64,000 nt of DNA from JACCXG01 sp963836735 (GTDB taxonomy: Bacteria > Acidobacteriota > Vicinamibacteria > Vicinamibacterales > 2-12-FULL-66-21): contig CAWIKP010000025.1 in NCBI GenBank assembly GCA_963836735.1, positions 310,001 to 374,000 of the forward strand. Direction: 5' to 3'. The stretch's first letter is position 1, and each line of letters starts with the position of its first letter. Below the pieces are notes generated by a model. The model saw only the letters and a list, made by a program, of their open reading frames with translations, made no database searches and was not told the DNA's origin. Positions 8,346 through 18,117 of this stretch are shown here, piece by piece. Position numbers and translations under genes: made by a program.

Positions 8346-9312
8346 ATGCAATATCGCCGCTTCGGCCGCGTGGGATGGTCCGTCTCCGAGATCGGATACG
8401 GCATGTGGGGAATGGCCGGATGGACCGGCAGCGCGGATCGAGAGTCGTTCGCTGCGCTCGACCGGGCCATCGAGCTCGGATGTAATTTCTTCGATACCGC
8501 GTGGGCCTACGGCGACGGCCACAGCGAGCGGCTCCTCGGGGAAACGCTCAAGCGGCATTCCGGGAGGCGGCTCTACGTCGCGACGAAAATCCCGCCGAAG
8601 AACCGCAAGTGGCCGGCGCGTCCCGAGGTACAAGCTCGAAGACGTCTACCCTCCCGACTACATCCGCGAATACACCGAGAAGAGCCTGGAGAACATCGGC
8701 GTCGACTCGCTGGACCTCCAGCAGCTCCACGTCTGGAACGATGGCTGGGCGTCAGACGACCGCTGGCAGAAGGCGCTGGCGTCGCTGAAGGAGCAGAAGC
8801 TGGTGAAGGCGCTCGGGATCAGCGTCAACCGCTTTCAGCCGGCGAACGTGCTCCGGGCGCTCGAGACCGGGCTGATTGACGCGGTGCAGGTCGTCTACAA
8901 CACCCTCGACCAGAACCCCGAGGATGAGCTGTTCCCGGTGTGTCAGGAACGCGGGATCGCGGTGATCGCCCGCGTCCCCTTCGACGAGGGCAGCCTGACC
9001 GGCAACCTGACCGAGAACTCCCGCTGGCCCGAGGGAGACTTCCGGAACCTGTATTTCCACCCCGAAAACCTCCGGGCAACGCTGCCCCGGATCGAGCGCC
9101 TCCGCCAGGTCGTCCCTGCCGGCATGACCATGCCCCAGATGGTGCTCCGGCACATCCTGGACCACCCGGCCGTCACGACCGTGATTCCGGGGATGCGCAA
9201 GCTGAGCCATGTGGAACAGAACATCGGCGTCAGCGACGGGACCGGCCTATCTCCGACCGTCGTCCAAGAGTTGAAGGGGCACCGGTGGGACAGGACCGTG
9301 GACTGGGAATGA
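8346..9312 (+). CDS. Aldo/keto reductase (one frameshift near 8620)
   Basis: The first frame gives MQYRRFGRVGWSVSEIGYG..., with the cofactor-side motif FFDTAWAYGDGHSERLLGE (catalytic Asp and Tyr) and VATKIPPKN (catalytic Lys). After about 8617-8632 the homology continues one frame on: YKLEDVYPPDYIREYTEKSL, LQQLHVWNDGW (catalytic His), ALGISVNRFQP, VIARVPFDEGSLTG and TTVIPGMRKLSHVEQN. One extra base near CCCGAGGTAC explains the break. The total (about 320 aa) matches a complete TIM-barrel NADPH-dependent oxidoreductase. The substrate is unknown; the PPDYIREY and LxGNLT region resembles the bacterial Tas/YccK-like branch. It is probably intact in the organism and broken by a sequencing indel. 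Confidence 0.88.
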
Positions 9313-9318
9313 GCCTGG

Positions 9319-9328
9319 CTGCTATACT
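9319..9328 (+). promoter_or_regulatory. Extended -10 promoter candidate for rpmE
   Basis: CTGCTATACT contains a TATACT hexamer (9323-9328) preceded by TG one base upstream (TGC-TATACT), an extended -10 layout. No good -35 is visible, which is tolerated for this promoter type. It lies 32 bp before the rpmE GTG, giving a leader of about 25 nt that contains an AGGAG ribosome site. Confidence 0.5.
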
Positions 9329-9360
9329 TTCCTTTTCCCGAAAGTGCCAAGGAGCAAGCC

Positions 9361-9630
9361 GTGAAGGAAGGGATTCACCCCAAGTACCACGAGGTCGAGG
9401 CCCGGTGCGCGTGCGGCGCGTTGTGGAAGACGCGTTCGACCAAGCCCGAGCTGCACCTCGAAATCTGCAATAACTGCCATCCGTTCTTCACCGGCCGCCA
9501 GAAGCTGATCGATACCGAAGGTCGAGTCGAGCGGTTCACCAAGCGGTTCGGCGCGCAGACCTCGGAGAGCCGGAAGGCAGCGACGGCTGCCAAGAAGGCG
9601 GCCAAGAAGCCGGCCGCGGCCGCGAAATAG
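9361..9630 (+). CDS. rpmE: 50S ribosomal protein L31
   Basis: The GTG start at 9361 is preceded by AGGAG with eight bases spacing. MKEGIHPKYHEV is the canonical L31 N-terminus, and four cysteines (C16, C18, C36, C39: CAC...CNNC) make this the zinc-containing L31 form. HPFFTGRQKLIDTEGRVERF is the conserved middle. The Ala/Lys-rich tail (KKAAKKPAAAAK) extends the protein to 89 aa, somewhat longer than the usual 66-75 residues, presumably contacting rRNA. It is a large-subunit component bridging to the 30S head. The gene stands alone, with its own promoter candidate and a double hairpin downstream. Confidence 0.97.
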   Translation: MKEGIHPKYHEVEARCACGALWKTRSTKPELHLEICNNCHPFFTGRQKLIDTEGRVERFTKRFGAQTSESRKAATAAKKAAKKPAAAAK

Positions 9631-9639
9631 ACGTCGGAG

Positions 9640-9690
9640 CCGGGTGTTCAGACCCGGCCGTCGTAGAGCCGGGTCTCTTGACCCGGCGGA
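9640..9690. repeat. Two tandem GC-rich palindromes after rpmE
   Basis: GCCGGGTGTTCAGACCCGGC and GCCGGGTCTCTTGACCCGGC lie 12 bp apart and are sequence-related, each able to form an 8-bp stem with a short loop. No U-tract follows, so they look like intergenic repeat units that may also terminate transcription from both sides (rpmE on plus, mrfB on minus). A related GGCAGGGTCCTCAGACCCTGCC occurs inside dctA. Confidence 0.6.
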
Positions 9691-9712
9691 TTACCCTGGC
9701 CCAACCCAACGC

Positions 9713-11080
9713 TCAGCTCTCGAAAAAGAACTGGGCGTTTTGTTTTTTCGCCAGCTTCCGATCCAGCCTCGCCAGCCGATGGCGCATGCCATCGGCGCGC
9801 CTGGGACTGCTGTGTTCCTCGAGCGCAAAGATCGCCAGCTCGCGGGCCGCGTGGAGGTCGCGGGCGCGATGCTCCTGATGGATGGCGAGCGCCTCGATGG
9901 CGAACTCGCGCAGGCTGTCGAGCCCGTGGTCGCGACGCCGGACCGTCTCGGTCAGGGCAACGAGCTGACGCCACCATCCAGCGGCTTCCTCGAACCGGCC
10001 GGAGCGCCGGCACCTCAGTCCAAGGCGATAAAACGACTCAGCCCTGGTCTCGAGGCACTGTGACTCCGAGGCGCGGCGGTAGCAGGCTTCCGCGCGCTCG
10101 AGCGCGCCACCGCGTTCGAGAACCCGTCCTACCGCGAGCGCTTCGATTCCGTCGCGGCACGCCGGCTCCCCCGCGCCCGCCAACCTCAACGCGCGGCTCG
10201 TGACCGCAGCGAGCGACACCAGATCGAGGCGATTGTGCTCGAGCACCGGCTCGAGCGGACGCGCATCGCCGGTGCGCAGGAACTGGAAGAACCGTCCAGG
10301 GATCTCGAACCCGTCCACGTCCCCCACGCGCCGAAGATTCAGGAGCACACGCTCCAGCGTGGTCAACCGGCAGCCTCCAGCATCTTCGTGGCTTCCGCCT
10401 CGAGGCGGAAGTCCGGCGGCGATCGTCGAGCGCGATCGCCACAGCCGGCGCGCCGGGTGGAGCATGTCGAAGTGCGGCACTTCGTCGAGCGCTGCCGGCA
10501 TGCGGTGAAAGGCCCAGCGGGTTTCCATGACCGGCACGTCGAACGTCTTGCCGTTGTAGGTCACGATCAGGTCCGCCGCGTCGAACAACTCCGCGGCTGC
10601 CGAGAGCAGCGCGCGCTCGGCGTTGAAGCTGCTCAGGAGGAACTGGCGCACCTGGAGCGCGCCAGCATCGAAATAGGCGCAGCCCACGAGAAAGGCGACG
10701 GTGCCGGCGCCGCCGCTCAATCCCGTCGTTTCGAGATCGATGAACACGGCGCGAGGAGCTGCATTCCCGCCGTGTGGCGTTATCGCCGAATCCAGGATCC
10801 GCAGCGAGTCGAAGTCGTTCAGCTCGCAGTCGCCAATCTGGACGTCGCCGTGCCAGCGATCCGACTCGTAGCGGCGATCGATCGCCAGACAGCGCCCGAA
10901 AGTCGTGGTGAGCAGCCGTCCACCGAGCGCGTCGGCGACGCGGTCCACGTCGAGCTGCGCTTCGTAGCGCCGGCCGTCATCGGGCTCGTAGGTCAGCTCG
11001 CGGCTGGGCGGCGCGGGATTGCCGGTCTGGGCTGACGCACCCGGCCGGATCACCGATCGCAAGCGGGAGGCGAGATCCAT
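9713..11080 (-). CDS. mrfB: MrfB/YprB-like RNase H-fold 3'-5' exonuclease with C-terminal TPR-like region (455 aa)
   Basis: The ATG at 11080 shares one base with the stop of the upstream helicase gene. An RNase H-like nuclease domain spans residues 105-300 or so. Visible DEDD-type motifs are AVFIDLETTGLSGGAG (Asp-Glu), DLIVTYNGKTFDVPV, HFDMLHPARRLW and EHNRLDLVSLA. The C-terminal 150 residues are helical repeats (ALERAEACYRRASES, RFEEAAGWWRQL). In Bacillus subtilis the homologous helicase MrfA (YprA) and exonuclease MrfB (YprB) repair mitomycin C damage; the same gene order supports that role here. Residues near 225-245 (IAAGLPPRGGSHEDAG) are encoded by a REP-like palindrome that appears to be inserted between RSRS and CRLTTLERVLL. 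Confidence 0.85.
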   Translation of the reverse strand: MDLASRLRSVIRPGASAQTGNPAPPSRELTYEPDDGRRYEAQLDVDRVADALGGRLLTTTFGRCLAIDRRYESDRWHGDVQIGDCELNDFDSLRILDSAITPHGGNAAPRAVFIDLETTGLSGGAGTVAFLVGCAYFDAGALQVRQFLLSSFNAERALLSAAAELFDAADLIVTYNGKTFDVPVMETRWAFHRMPAALDEVPHFDMLHPARRLWRSRSTIAAGLPPRGGSHEDAGGCRLTTLERVLLNLRRVGDVDGFEIPGRFFQFLRTGDARPLEPVLEHNRLDLVSLAAVTSRALRLAGAGEPACRDGIEALAVGRVLERGGALERAEACYRRASESQCLETRAESFYRLGLRCRRSGRFEEAAGWWRQLVALTETVRRRDHGLDSLREFAIEALAIHQEHRARDLHAARELAIFALEEHSSPRRADGMRHRLARLDRKLAKKQNAQFFFES

Positions 11081-13471
11081 CAGGCGGGCGCCCCTTCGAG
11101 CAGCTGCTGGAGGATCATCGAGGCCACCTGCTTGGCATGCGGGCCGGTATTACCCTCGGGTCCCACACACGACGGACATCCCGACGCGCAGGGACAACCA
11201 TCAATCAGCTCGCGGCTGCGCTGCAACAGCGGCAGGTGCATCTGGTACAACGGCCGGCTGAAACCGATGCCGCCGGGATAGTTGTCGTACACGAAGATGT
11301 GCGGCTCGGCGGCGATCTCGGCCGGCGTCGACCCTGCCCCGCCGGTCCTGATCTGACGCTCGATCGCACCGCCGTCGACAGAGATGCCGATGTCGTGACC
11401 GTCGCACATCAGCAGCAGCTGGGCGATGTTGCGCATCGCGAACGCCAGCCCGACCACGCCGTCGCGCTTGTCGTCGCTGCCGAACGGCAGCGCCTGCATC
11501 ACGGCGGCCGGGACCGTCAGCCAGTACGACGACGTGTGCATCTGCTGTTCCGGGAGATCGAGCTCCCCCGAACCCACGTTTTCGTTCGTGTAGAACTTGA
11601 TCTTCTTGAACCCGACCACACGTGACACCACGTGCACCTCCCCGTGGTGCCGGCCCGCGACCGCCAGCGCCTCGGACTCGAACGTATCGAGAATGGTGAC
11701 CTTCGTGTACGTGATCGCGTTCGTGTAGTAGTCGCAATCCACGGCCTTCACGAACGCTTTTCTGCCCTCGAAATCGAATCGCTCGACCTGAAACAGCGCG
11801 CCTTCGACGATGTAGATGGCCTTTTCGTGGAGCGTCGAGGGCCCGCTCGTGAAATCGGTCTCGCCGATCACGCGTTCACCGTTGGTCGTGTCGACGACCA
11901 CGAAGTTGTCCGACGACACCGAACGGAGGCTGACGGCATCGGCGGGATAGGACTCGTTGGTCCAGTTCCACTGGCCGTCGGCGTAATGAACGAAGCCTTC
12001 CTCGGACAGCACCCCGAGCACCTGCTGAACGTCCACGCCCCCGAACTGCTCGTCGTCTGAAAATGGCAGCTCGAAGGCGGCGCACTTCACGTGATCGACC
12101 AGGATGTGCAGGTTGTCGGGATTGATGAGCGCGTGCTCCGGCGTAGCCGTCGAAGAAGTACGACGGGTTCCGCACCACGAACTGATCGAGCGGCGCGCTG
12201 CTCGCGACGAGAACGGCCGCGGATCGCGTCGTGCGACGGCCCGCCCGGCCGGCACGCTGCCAGGTCGCCGCAATCGTGCCCGGATAGCCGGCCATCACGC
12301 TGACGTCGAGCGCCCCGATGTCGATCCCGAGCTCCAGCGCGTTGGTGGACACCACGGCCCGCACCTGCGCCTCGCGCAACCCCCGCTCGATTTCCCGGCG
12401 GCGGTTCGGCAGGTATCCGCCACGATACCCGCGGATCACATCAGCCGCGCCGGGTGGTCCGTGAAAGGCATCCTTCAGGTAGGTCGTCAGGATCTCGACC
12501 GCCAGCCGGCTCTGCGCGAAGACGATCAGCTGCAGGTTGTGGCGGAGGAATTCCAGCGAAACGCGGCGGGCCTCGGCCAGATAGGACCGCCGGATCCCGA
12601 GCTCCGCGTTCACGACCGGCGGATTGACGAACAGGAAGAACTTCTCGCCGCGCGGGGCGCCGCTCTTCTCAATCAGCTCGAACGAGGTTCCGGTGAGCCC
12701 CTCGGCCAGCTCCCGGGGATTGGCGATCGTTGCCGACGAACAGATGAACACGGGGTCGGAGCCGTAGTGCCGGCAGACCCGCCGCAGCCGCCGCAGGATG
12801 TTGGCCAGGTGACTCCCGAAGACGCCGCGATAGGCATGGAGCTCGTCGATGACAACGAACCGCAGATTCTCGAAGAGCTTCGCCCAGCGCGGATGGTGCG
12901 GCAGGATCCCCGAATGGAGCATGTCGGGATTGCTCAGCACCACGTGCGCCTTGCCCCGAACCGCGCGCCGCGCGTCGGCCGGTGTGTCGCCGTCGTAGGT
13001 GAACACCCCGATCCGGGCATCGGTGCCGTGCGTAACGGCTTCGGTCAGGGCATGCAGCTCGGCGAGCTGATCCTGTGCGAGCGCCTTGGTCGGAAACAGG
13101 TAGAGCGCACGCGTGGAGGGGTCCTTCAGGATGGCGTCCAGCACCGGCGCGTTGTAGCAAAGCGTTTTGCCCGACGCCGTCGGCGTGATCGTGACGATGT
13201 TACGGCGCGCCAGCACGTGCTCGAATGCCTGGGCCTGATGCGTGTAGAGCTGCTCGACCCCGCGGGCCGCCAGCGCGCCGCGGAGCCGTTCGTCGGTCGC
13301 CTCCGGGAACGGCGCAAACGAGGGCGTCACGGCGGGTAGCCGATGGGCGGCGGTGACGATCGGGTCCGCGTCCCGGCCGAGCGGAGCCCGGGAGCTGGTC
13401 AGCCGGCTCAGCACTTCCTGAAGAGATCGGTCCTTGTCGCCGGTGATGACAGGAAGGGTCTGGGAAGCCAT
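11080..13471 (-). CDS. mrfA: MrfA/YprA-like DEAD/DEAH helicase with DUF1998 domain (one frameshift near 12148)
   Basis: The start is chosen at ATG 13471 (MASQTLPVIT); a GTG at 13510 is a possible upstream start. Superfamily-2 motifs are clear: YTHQAQAFEHV (Q-like motif), TPTASGKT (Walker A), LFPTKALAQDQ, VLSNPDMLH, VIDELHAYRG (DELH), CSSATIANP, then in RecA2 VFAQSRLAVEIL, STNALELGIDIG and GTWQRAGRAGR-type motif VI. After YFFDG the frame shifts by one extra base and resumes TPEHALINPDNLHILVDH. The C-terminal DUF1998 region carries the cysteine cluster GCPCASGCPSC that binds zinc in MrfA. It is coupled directly to mrfB and the pair should process DNA damage (mitomycin C-type lesions). The frameshift is probably an artefact. 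Confidence 0.9.
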
Positions 13472-13593
13472 GGGCAAAGTGCCGCAGAACTGTGAATCGC
13501 TGCCTGTCACCGAGGGCTTACACGAGCCGAAGCTTCAGCGAAGGCGGGGACGATGGTAGCAGCTGAACATCCGGCGATCAAGAAGCGAAACTG

Positions 13594-14938
13594 CTACGTC
13601 TTCGAGTCTGGCTGCAGCGGCTGGCGCGAGACGGCGGCAACTACGCCGCTCAATCCAACTACGCCGATCAGGTTGGGGAATATCTGGAGTGCGTTCATCA
13701 GATCGCCCCACGCCCACACCACCTCGACGCGCGAGACGGCGCCGAAGGGGATCAGCAGGCAGTAAATCCACCGGTACGGCCGGGTGACCTTCCGCCCGAG
13801 GATGTATTCGAAGAACTGCTCGCCGTAGTACGCCCATCCGATCAACGTGGTGTACCCGAACAGGAACGCGCAGAACGCCACCACGTAGCCGCCGACGCCG
13901 GGCATCGAGGTGTTGAAGGCGGCTGCGACCGCGGCGCTGCTGGTGAGGCCTGACTGCCAGGCGCCGGTCAGCAGGATGGTCAATGCGCTGATCGTCGACG
14001 TCACGAACGAGACGATGAACACTTCGATCACCGCGTTCAGTCCCTGCTGCACCGGCCGGTTGCTCCGGGCGGTGCCATACGCAACCGCCGCAGTGCCATA
14101 GCCGGCCTCGTTCGCATAGATGCCGCGGGCGATCCCGTAGCGCATCGCCACGAGAATGCCGAGCCCTCCTCCGGCGGCGGCGCGCATGGAGAACGCGGAC
14201 TCGACGATCAGCGACAGGGTTGCGGGGAGCCGTGATGCGTTGGTCAGGATCACGATCGAGCCGCCGGCGAGATACAGCCCCACCTTCAGCGGCGAGAGCC
14301 GCTCCGCTGCGCGCCCGATCGCCTTGATGCCGCCGATGATGACCAGCCACGTGAGCGCCGCAATGACGAGGCCCGACGCCAGGCGAGGAACACCGGCCAC
14401 ACTGTTCAGGACGAGCGCCATCGAGTTTGGCTGCGTGAACGGCGTGGTCGTGAGCGCCGCGACCGCGGCGACGAACGCGAAGGTCCAGGCAATGGCCGGC
14501 GACTTGAGGCCGTCGCGCAGGTAGTACATCGGGCCCGACAGGACGAGGTCCCCTCGCGCTTCGCGATAGGTGACGCCGAGCACGGCTTCCGCGAACTTGA
14601 TCGCCATCGCGACGAAGCCGTAGACCCAGATCCAGAACAGCGCCCCCGGCCCACCCGACACGATCGCTGTCGCAACGCCCGCAATGTTGCCGGTCCCGAT
14701 CGACGCGGCCAGCGCGGTCATGAAGGCCTGGAACGGAGTCAGGGCGCCCTCCCCTCCGCTGCTCCTGCCGCACGAAGGCGACGCGGCACGCATCGGCGAA
14801 CCGCCGCAGCTGGACGGCGCCGGTCCGGAACGTCACGAACAGACCGGTCCCCAGCAGGACGACGACGACCCACGGCATGAAGACCCAGTCGGCCGCGGAC
14901 TGGATCAGATTGGCGAGGCTCGCGGTGGACGCGTTCAT
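13594..14938 (-). CDS. Alanine/glycine:cation symporter family protein (one frameshift near 14755)
   Basis: ATG 14938 overlaps the upstream kinase stop (ATGA). The first frame gives MNASTASLANLIQSAADWV and WVVVVLLGTGLFVTFRTGAVQLRRF, the typical AgcS N-terminus. After an apparent extra base in a G-rich tract near 14755 it resumes EGALTPFQAFMTALAASIGTGNIAGVA, the family signature, followed by about nine further hydrophobic helices (ALFWIWVYGFVAMAIKFAEA, GLVIAALTWLVIIGGIKAIGR, IVSFVTSTISALTILLTG, YVVAFCAFLFGYTTLIGWAYYGE). It should import a small amino acid with Na+ or H+ across the inner membrane. The total of about 447 residues is normal. Overlap with a Ser/Thr kinase suggests co-regulation. 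Confidence 0.9.
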
Positions 14939-17178
14939 GCCCGCGGCAGGCCGAGGAGCCGATGTCCGTCGGCCTGCGCAAAGGCAATCGCGGCCTTTTC
15001 GTGACCTTCGCGGGCTTGCGCGAGCAGGCGCGTGAACTCGGAGGATCCGCGCAGCCCGTCGAACAGCGGGGTAGATTCGAGCGCGCGAGGACACGCGAAT
15101 CCGGTCGTGACGCCCCGGTTCAAGAGCTCCAGCGCGAAGTCCGGGTCCTCGAGGAACGCTGCGCCCTGTGCCCAGTAAAACCAGCCTTCCGGATCATTGA
15201 AGCCCGCGAAGTCCGTGAGCTCGGCAAGGACCTGCCGTCCGTCGGCCATTCTTCCATCGAGCATGGCCTCGAAGAGTTGAACCATCAGCTCGACGTGAGG
15301 ATGCGCGCCGGGGCGCGCCTTGGCGGCCTCGGACAGGGCCTTGGCCTCTTCGAACTGCCGGAGCGCGATGAACGAGATGACCGAGACGTAGGCCGGCTGA
15401 TCCGAATCGACCTCGGTCGCGCGCTGATATTGCCCAAGCATGAAGTACGAGTGCGCCACGCTCGTCACGATCGCCGGGTCGAGCCGCGTCGCCCGATGGT
15501 AGGCGGCGATTGACGCCTCGAGCAGGCCGACATACCGGCAGGCCTGGACCAGGCCGGCAAAGAGATCCGGGTCGTTGGTACGCGTTTTCAGACGCCCGAG
15601 CAGCCGCTGCACCGCGTCGAACGCCCGTCCGGTTTCCACCTCCATGTAGGTGTAGAGATTGTGCGTGAGGGCCAGATCCGGATTGAGTGCGAACGCGCGC
15701 TGAAACGCGTCCTCCGCGCGGTGATAATTCGCCCGCGCTTCCGGGGTCCGCCCGTACTTGCCGATGTTGCGCAGCACGCGTCCGAGCCGGGCCCAGGCCG
15801 GGGCGTAGGATGGATCCGCTTCGACCGCCTGCATGTAGAGGTCACGTGCGAGCGGCCACTGCGCCGCCGACGTGCTCAGACGGTTCGCGCGCAGGTACTG
15901 CTCGTACGCTTCGGGTCTCGCCGGGACGTCCTGGCGCAGGCCGTCGTGCTCCTTCTTGGACAGCTTCAACGCGAACGCGTCGACGACCGCCGAACAGACC
16001 GAATCCTGGATGGTGAAGAGATCGTCCAGTGGAACCTGCGCCGTGTGCGACCAGCGCACCGTCCCGGACGGCACTTCGATCAGCTGCACGGCCACGCGCA
16101 CGGCTTTGCCGGCATGCAACAGCGTGCCGGTGATGGCCGCCTCAACGCCGAGATCGGACGCGAGCGCTCGCAGGTCGAGGGCCCCCTCGGTGAATCGCGC
16201 CGCCGCGAGGCTCGAGCGCACCGTCAGCGAGTCGAGCGCCGAGAGCGAGATCGTGATCGCGTCCGGAAGGCTGAAGGCGAGAAAGTCGACTTCCGGATCT
16301 GGACGCAGCACCCGGAATGGAAGGACGACCAGCCGCTTGGTCGCGCGTGCCCGGGGAACCTCGCCGGCGTCGACGCCCGAGATCGACGCGCGCAGATCGG
16401 TCGCCATGTCTTCGGCCGACTGGTAGCGATCGTCGCGCGTCTTCGAGACCGCCCGCTGGATGACCCGATCGAGATCGATCACCGCAGACGACCCGACCAG
16501 CGCCGGCGGATGCTCGTGCACCACCGCATGCAGCACGTCGACCGCCGACGTGCCGCCGAACGCGGCGCGCCCGCTCAGCATCTCGTAGAGAACGAGCCCC
16601 GCCGCAAAAATGTCCGTCCGTCCGTCGACTTCCTCCCCGCGCACCTGCTCCGGGGACATGTAGCGCGGCGAGCCCATGACCATCCCGGGCATCGTCACCG
16701 CGGTCTCGTCGAGGCTGGCCACAGTCGCCCGTGCCAGGCCGAAGTCGAGCAGCTTGACCCCGTTCGCGCTGAGGAAGATGTTGGTCGGCTTCAAATCGCG
16801 GTGAACGATCCCGCGCCGGTGCAGGGCCGCCAGCGCGGAGAGCACGGCAAGCTGAGTCGTCGCGGCTTCCGGCACCGGCATCGGTCCCTCGGTCAGCCGT
16901 TCGGCGAGCGATTTGCCGTCGAGGAGCTCCATGCAGAGGAACGGCTCTCCCGCATGCTCGCCGATGTCGAAGAGTTGACAGATGTTGGGGTGGCTGACCG
17001 CAGCGGCCGCGCGCGCCTCGCGTACGAACCGCTCGCGCATGCCGGGATCCGACGTGCGGAGAATGGTCTTGATCGCGACGGCCCGAGAGAGACGCTCGTC
17101 CCACCCCTCGTAGACGATACCCATGCCGCCGCGGCCGATTTCCCGAACGATGGTGTAGGGACCTATCGCGTCAGGCAT
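14935..17178 (-). CDS. Ser/Thr protein kinase with TolB/FlgO-like and TPR domains (747 aa)
   Basis: The kinase domain (residues 8-265) has IGRGGMG (P-loop), AIK with Lys37, GIVHRDLKPTN (catalytic loop), LLDFGLARA (DFG) and GSPRYMSPEQ in the activation segment. Residues about 280-400 (KRLVVLPFRVLRPDPEVD, LASDLGVEAAITGTLLHAG, VQLIEVPSGTVRWSHT) match the TolB-N/FlgO-like module often found between kinases or adenylate cyclases and TPR tails. The remaining 330 residues are TPR-like helices. No transmembrane helix is evident, so it should be a soluble Hanks-type kinase, unlike PknB. It overlaps the amino-acid symporter by 4 bp (ATGA), making the transporter or its operon a candidate target. The minus-strand start at ATG 17178 is clear. 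Confidence 0.93.
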   Translation of the reverse strand: MPDAIGPYTIVREIGRGGMGIVYEGWDERLSRAVAIKTILRTSDPGMRERFVREARAAAAVSHPNICQLFDIGEHAGEPFLCMELLDGKSLAERLTEGPMPVPEAATTQLAVLSALAALHRRGIVHRDLKPTNIFLSANGVKLLDFGLARATVASLDETAVTMPGMVMGSPRYMSPEQVRGEEVDGRTDIFAAGLVLYEMLSGRAAFGGTSAVDVLHAVVHEHPPALVGSSAVIDLDRVIQRAVSKTRDDRYQSAEDMATDLRASISGVDAGEVPRARATKRLVVLPFRVLRPDPEVDFLAFSLPDAITISLSALDSLTVRSSLAAARFTEGALDLRALASDLGVEAAITGTLLHAGKAVRVAVQLIEVPSGTVRWSHTAQVPLDDLFTIQDSVCSAVVDAFALKLSKKEHDGLRQDVPARPEAYEQYLRANRLSTSAAQWPLARDLYMQAVEADPSYAPAWARLGRVLRNIGKYGRTPEARANYHRAEDAFQRAFALNPDLALTHNLYTYMEVETGRAFDAVQRLLGRLKTRTNDPDLFAGLVQACRYVGLLEASIAAYHRATRLDPAIVTSVAHSYFMLGQYQRATEVDSDQPAYVSVISFIALRQFEEAKALSEAAKARPGAHPHVELMVQLFEAMLDGRMADGRQVLAELTDFAGFNDPEGWFYWAQGAAFLEDPDFALELLNRGVTTGFACPRALESTPLFDGLRGSSEFTRLLAQAREGHEKAAIAFAQADGHRLLGLPRA

Positions 17179-17199
17179 GTAAGAGCAATTGTATCTTTG

Positions 17200-17319
17200 A
17201 GCTATCGGCTACCAGCTGCCAGCTGCCAGCTTCCAGCTGAAAGCCTCAGGCAAACAGCGCCACGAACGACACATTGGCACACTTCTGACATGTGAAAGCT
17301 GAGAGCTGAGAGCTGTTTT
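17200..17319. repeat. Intergenic inverted repeat built from an AGCTGCC-like word
   Basis: The left arm CAGCTGCCAGCTGCCAGCTTC consists of tandem copies of a 7-nt word, and the right arm GAAAGCTGAGAGCTGAGAGCTG mirrors it imperfectly, followed by TTTTT. It lies between the SDR gene end and the kinase start. It belongs to a class of word-repeat inverted arrays seen at four further loci in this window. Confidence 0.55.
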
Positions 17320-18100
17320 TCAAATATTCGATCGAGACTGGCAGCCGTCGACGGTCACGCAGGCGCCGCTCACCCAGCTGGCGCGCGGGGACGCGAGGAA
17401 CGCGACGACTGACCCGACCTCGTCGGCCCGGCCGAAGCGGCCGAACGGCAGCTCGCGGCTGATGAATTGCGCGATTCCGTCCGGATCCGCCTGCTGGCGC
17501 CGATGCCACGAGCCGCCGGGAAACAGGATCGACCCCGGCGCGACGCTGTTGACCCGGATGTTCTGCGGCGCGAGCTGCTGCGCGAGCGCCTTTCCGAGAC
17601 TGATCTCCGCTGCCTTGACGGCGTTGTACGTCATCCGGCCGCCGGACTCACGTCCCCAGATCGAGGCAATCAGAACAATCACGCCGCCGCCTCGTTGACG
17701 CATCAGCGGCACGGCGAGACGCGAGGCGCGGATCGCGGGGAACAGCGTTTCGTCGATCGCCGCCTGCCACTCGGCATCCGAGGTATCCAGCAGATCGCGA
17801 GCCGCCGGCCTTGCCCACGTTGTTGACGAGGATGTCCACGCCGCCGAAGGTCTCGACCGTACGGTCGATCACGCGCTCCACGCCGGCCAGGGTCGACACA
17901 TCGGCCTGCACCGCGAGCACCATGCCCGGCTTGCGGGCGACGGCCTCCACTTCGACCGCCGCCTCCGCGAGACGTTCTTCGCCTCGCGCGCAGATGCACA
18001 CCTTGCACCCTTCCGCGACCAGCGCCCTCGCGCTGGCGAGGCCGAGGCCCCGGCTCGAACCCGTGACGATAGCGACTTTGTCGGTGAGGCCGAGGTCCAT
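17320..18100 (-). CDS. SDR-family oxidoreductase (one frameshift near 17800)
   Basis: The first frame (from ATG 18100) gives a classical Rossmann start, DKVAIVTGSSRGLGLASARAL (TGxxxGxG cofactor loop), with DVST and VDILVNNVGKAGG (NNxG). One extra base near 17800 then shifts to ARDLLDTSDAEWQAAIDETL, continuing VIVLIASIWGRESGGRMTYNAVKAA with the catalytic Ser and the YxxxK pair, IRVNSVAPGSILFPGG and FGRADEVGSVVAFLASPRASWVSG. The total of about 260 aa is normal for a classical NAD(P)(H)-dependent SDR. The substrate is unknown. It lies 17 bp after the DUF547 gene and is likely co-transcribed with it. Confidence 0.88.
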
Positions 18101-18117
18101 CGGGAAGCGGCGGCCGC

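Noticed and set aside
9640..9690. Classical rho-independent terminator for rpmE
   Set aside because: Two strong stems exist but no U-tract follows either; they match a scattered palindrome type and are listed as repeats.
15661..17295. 544-codon plus-strand frame opposite the kinase
   Set aside because: Arg-rich antisense frame of a well-supported kinase gene; no homology or ribosome site.
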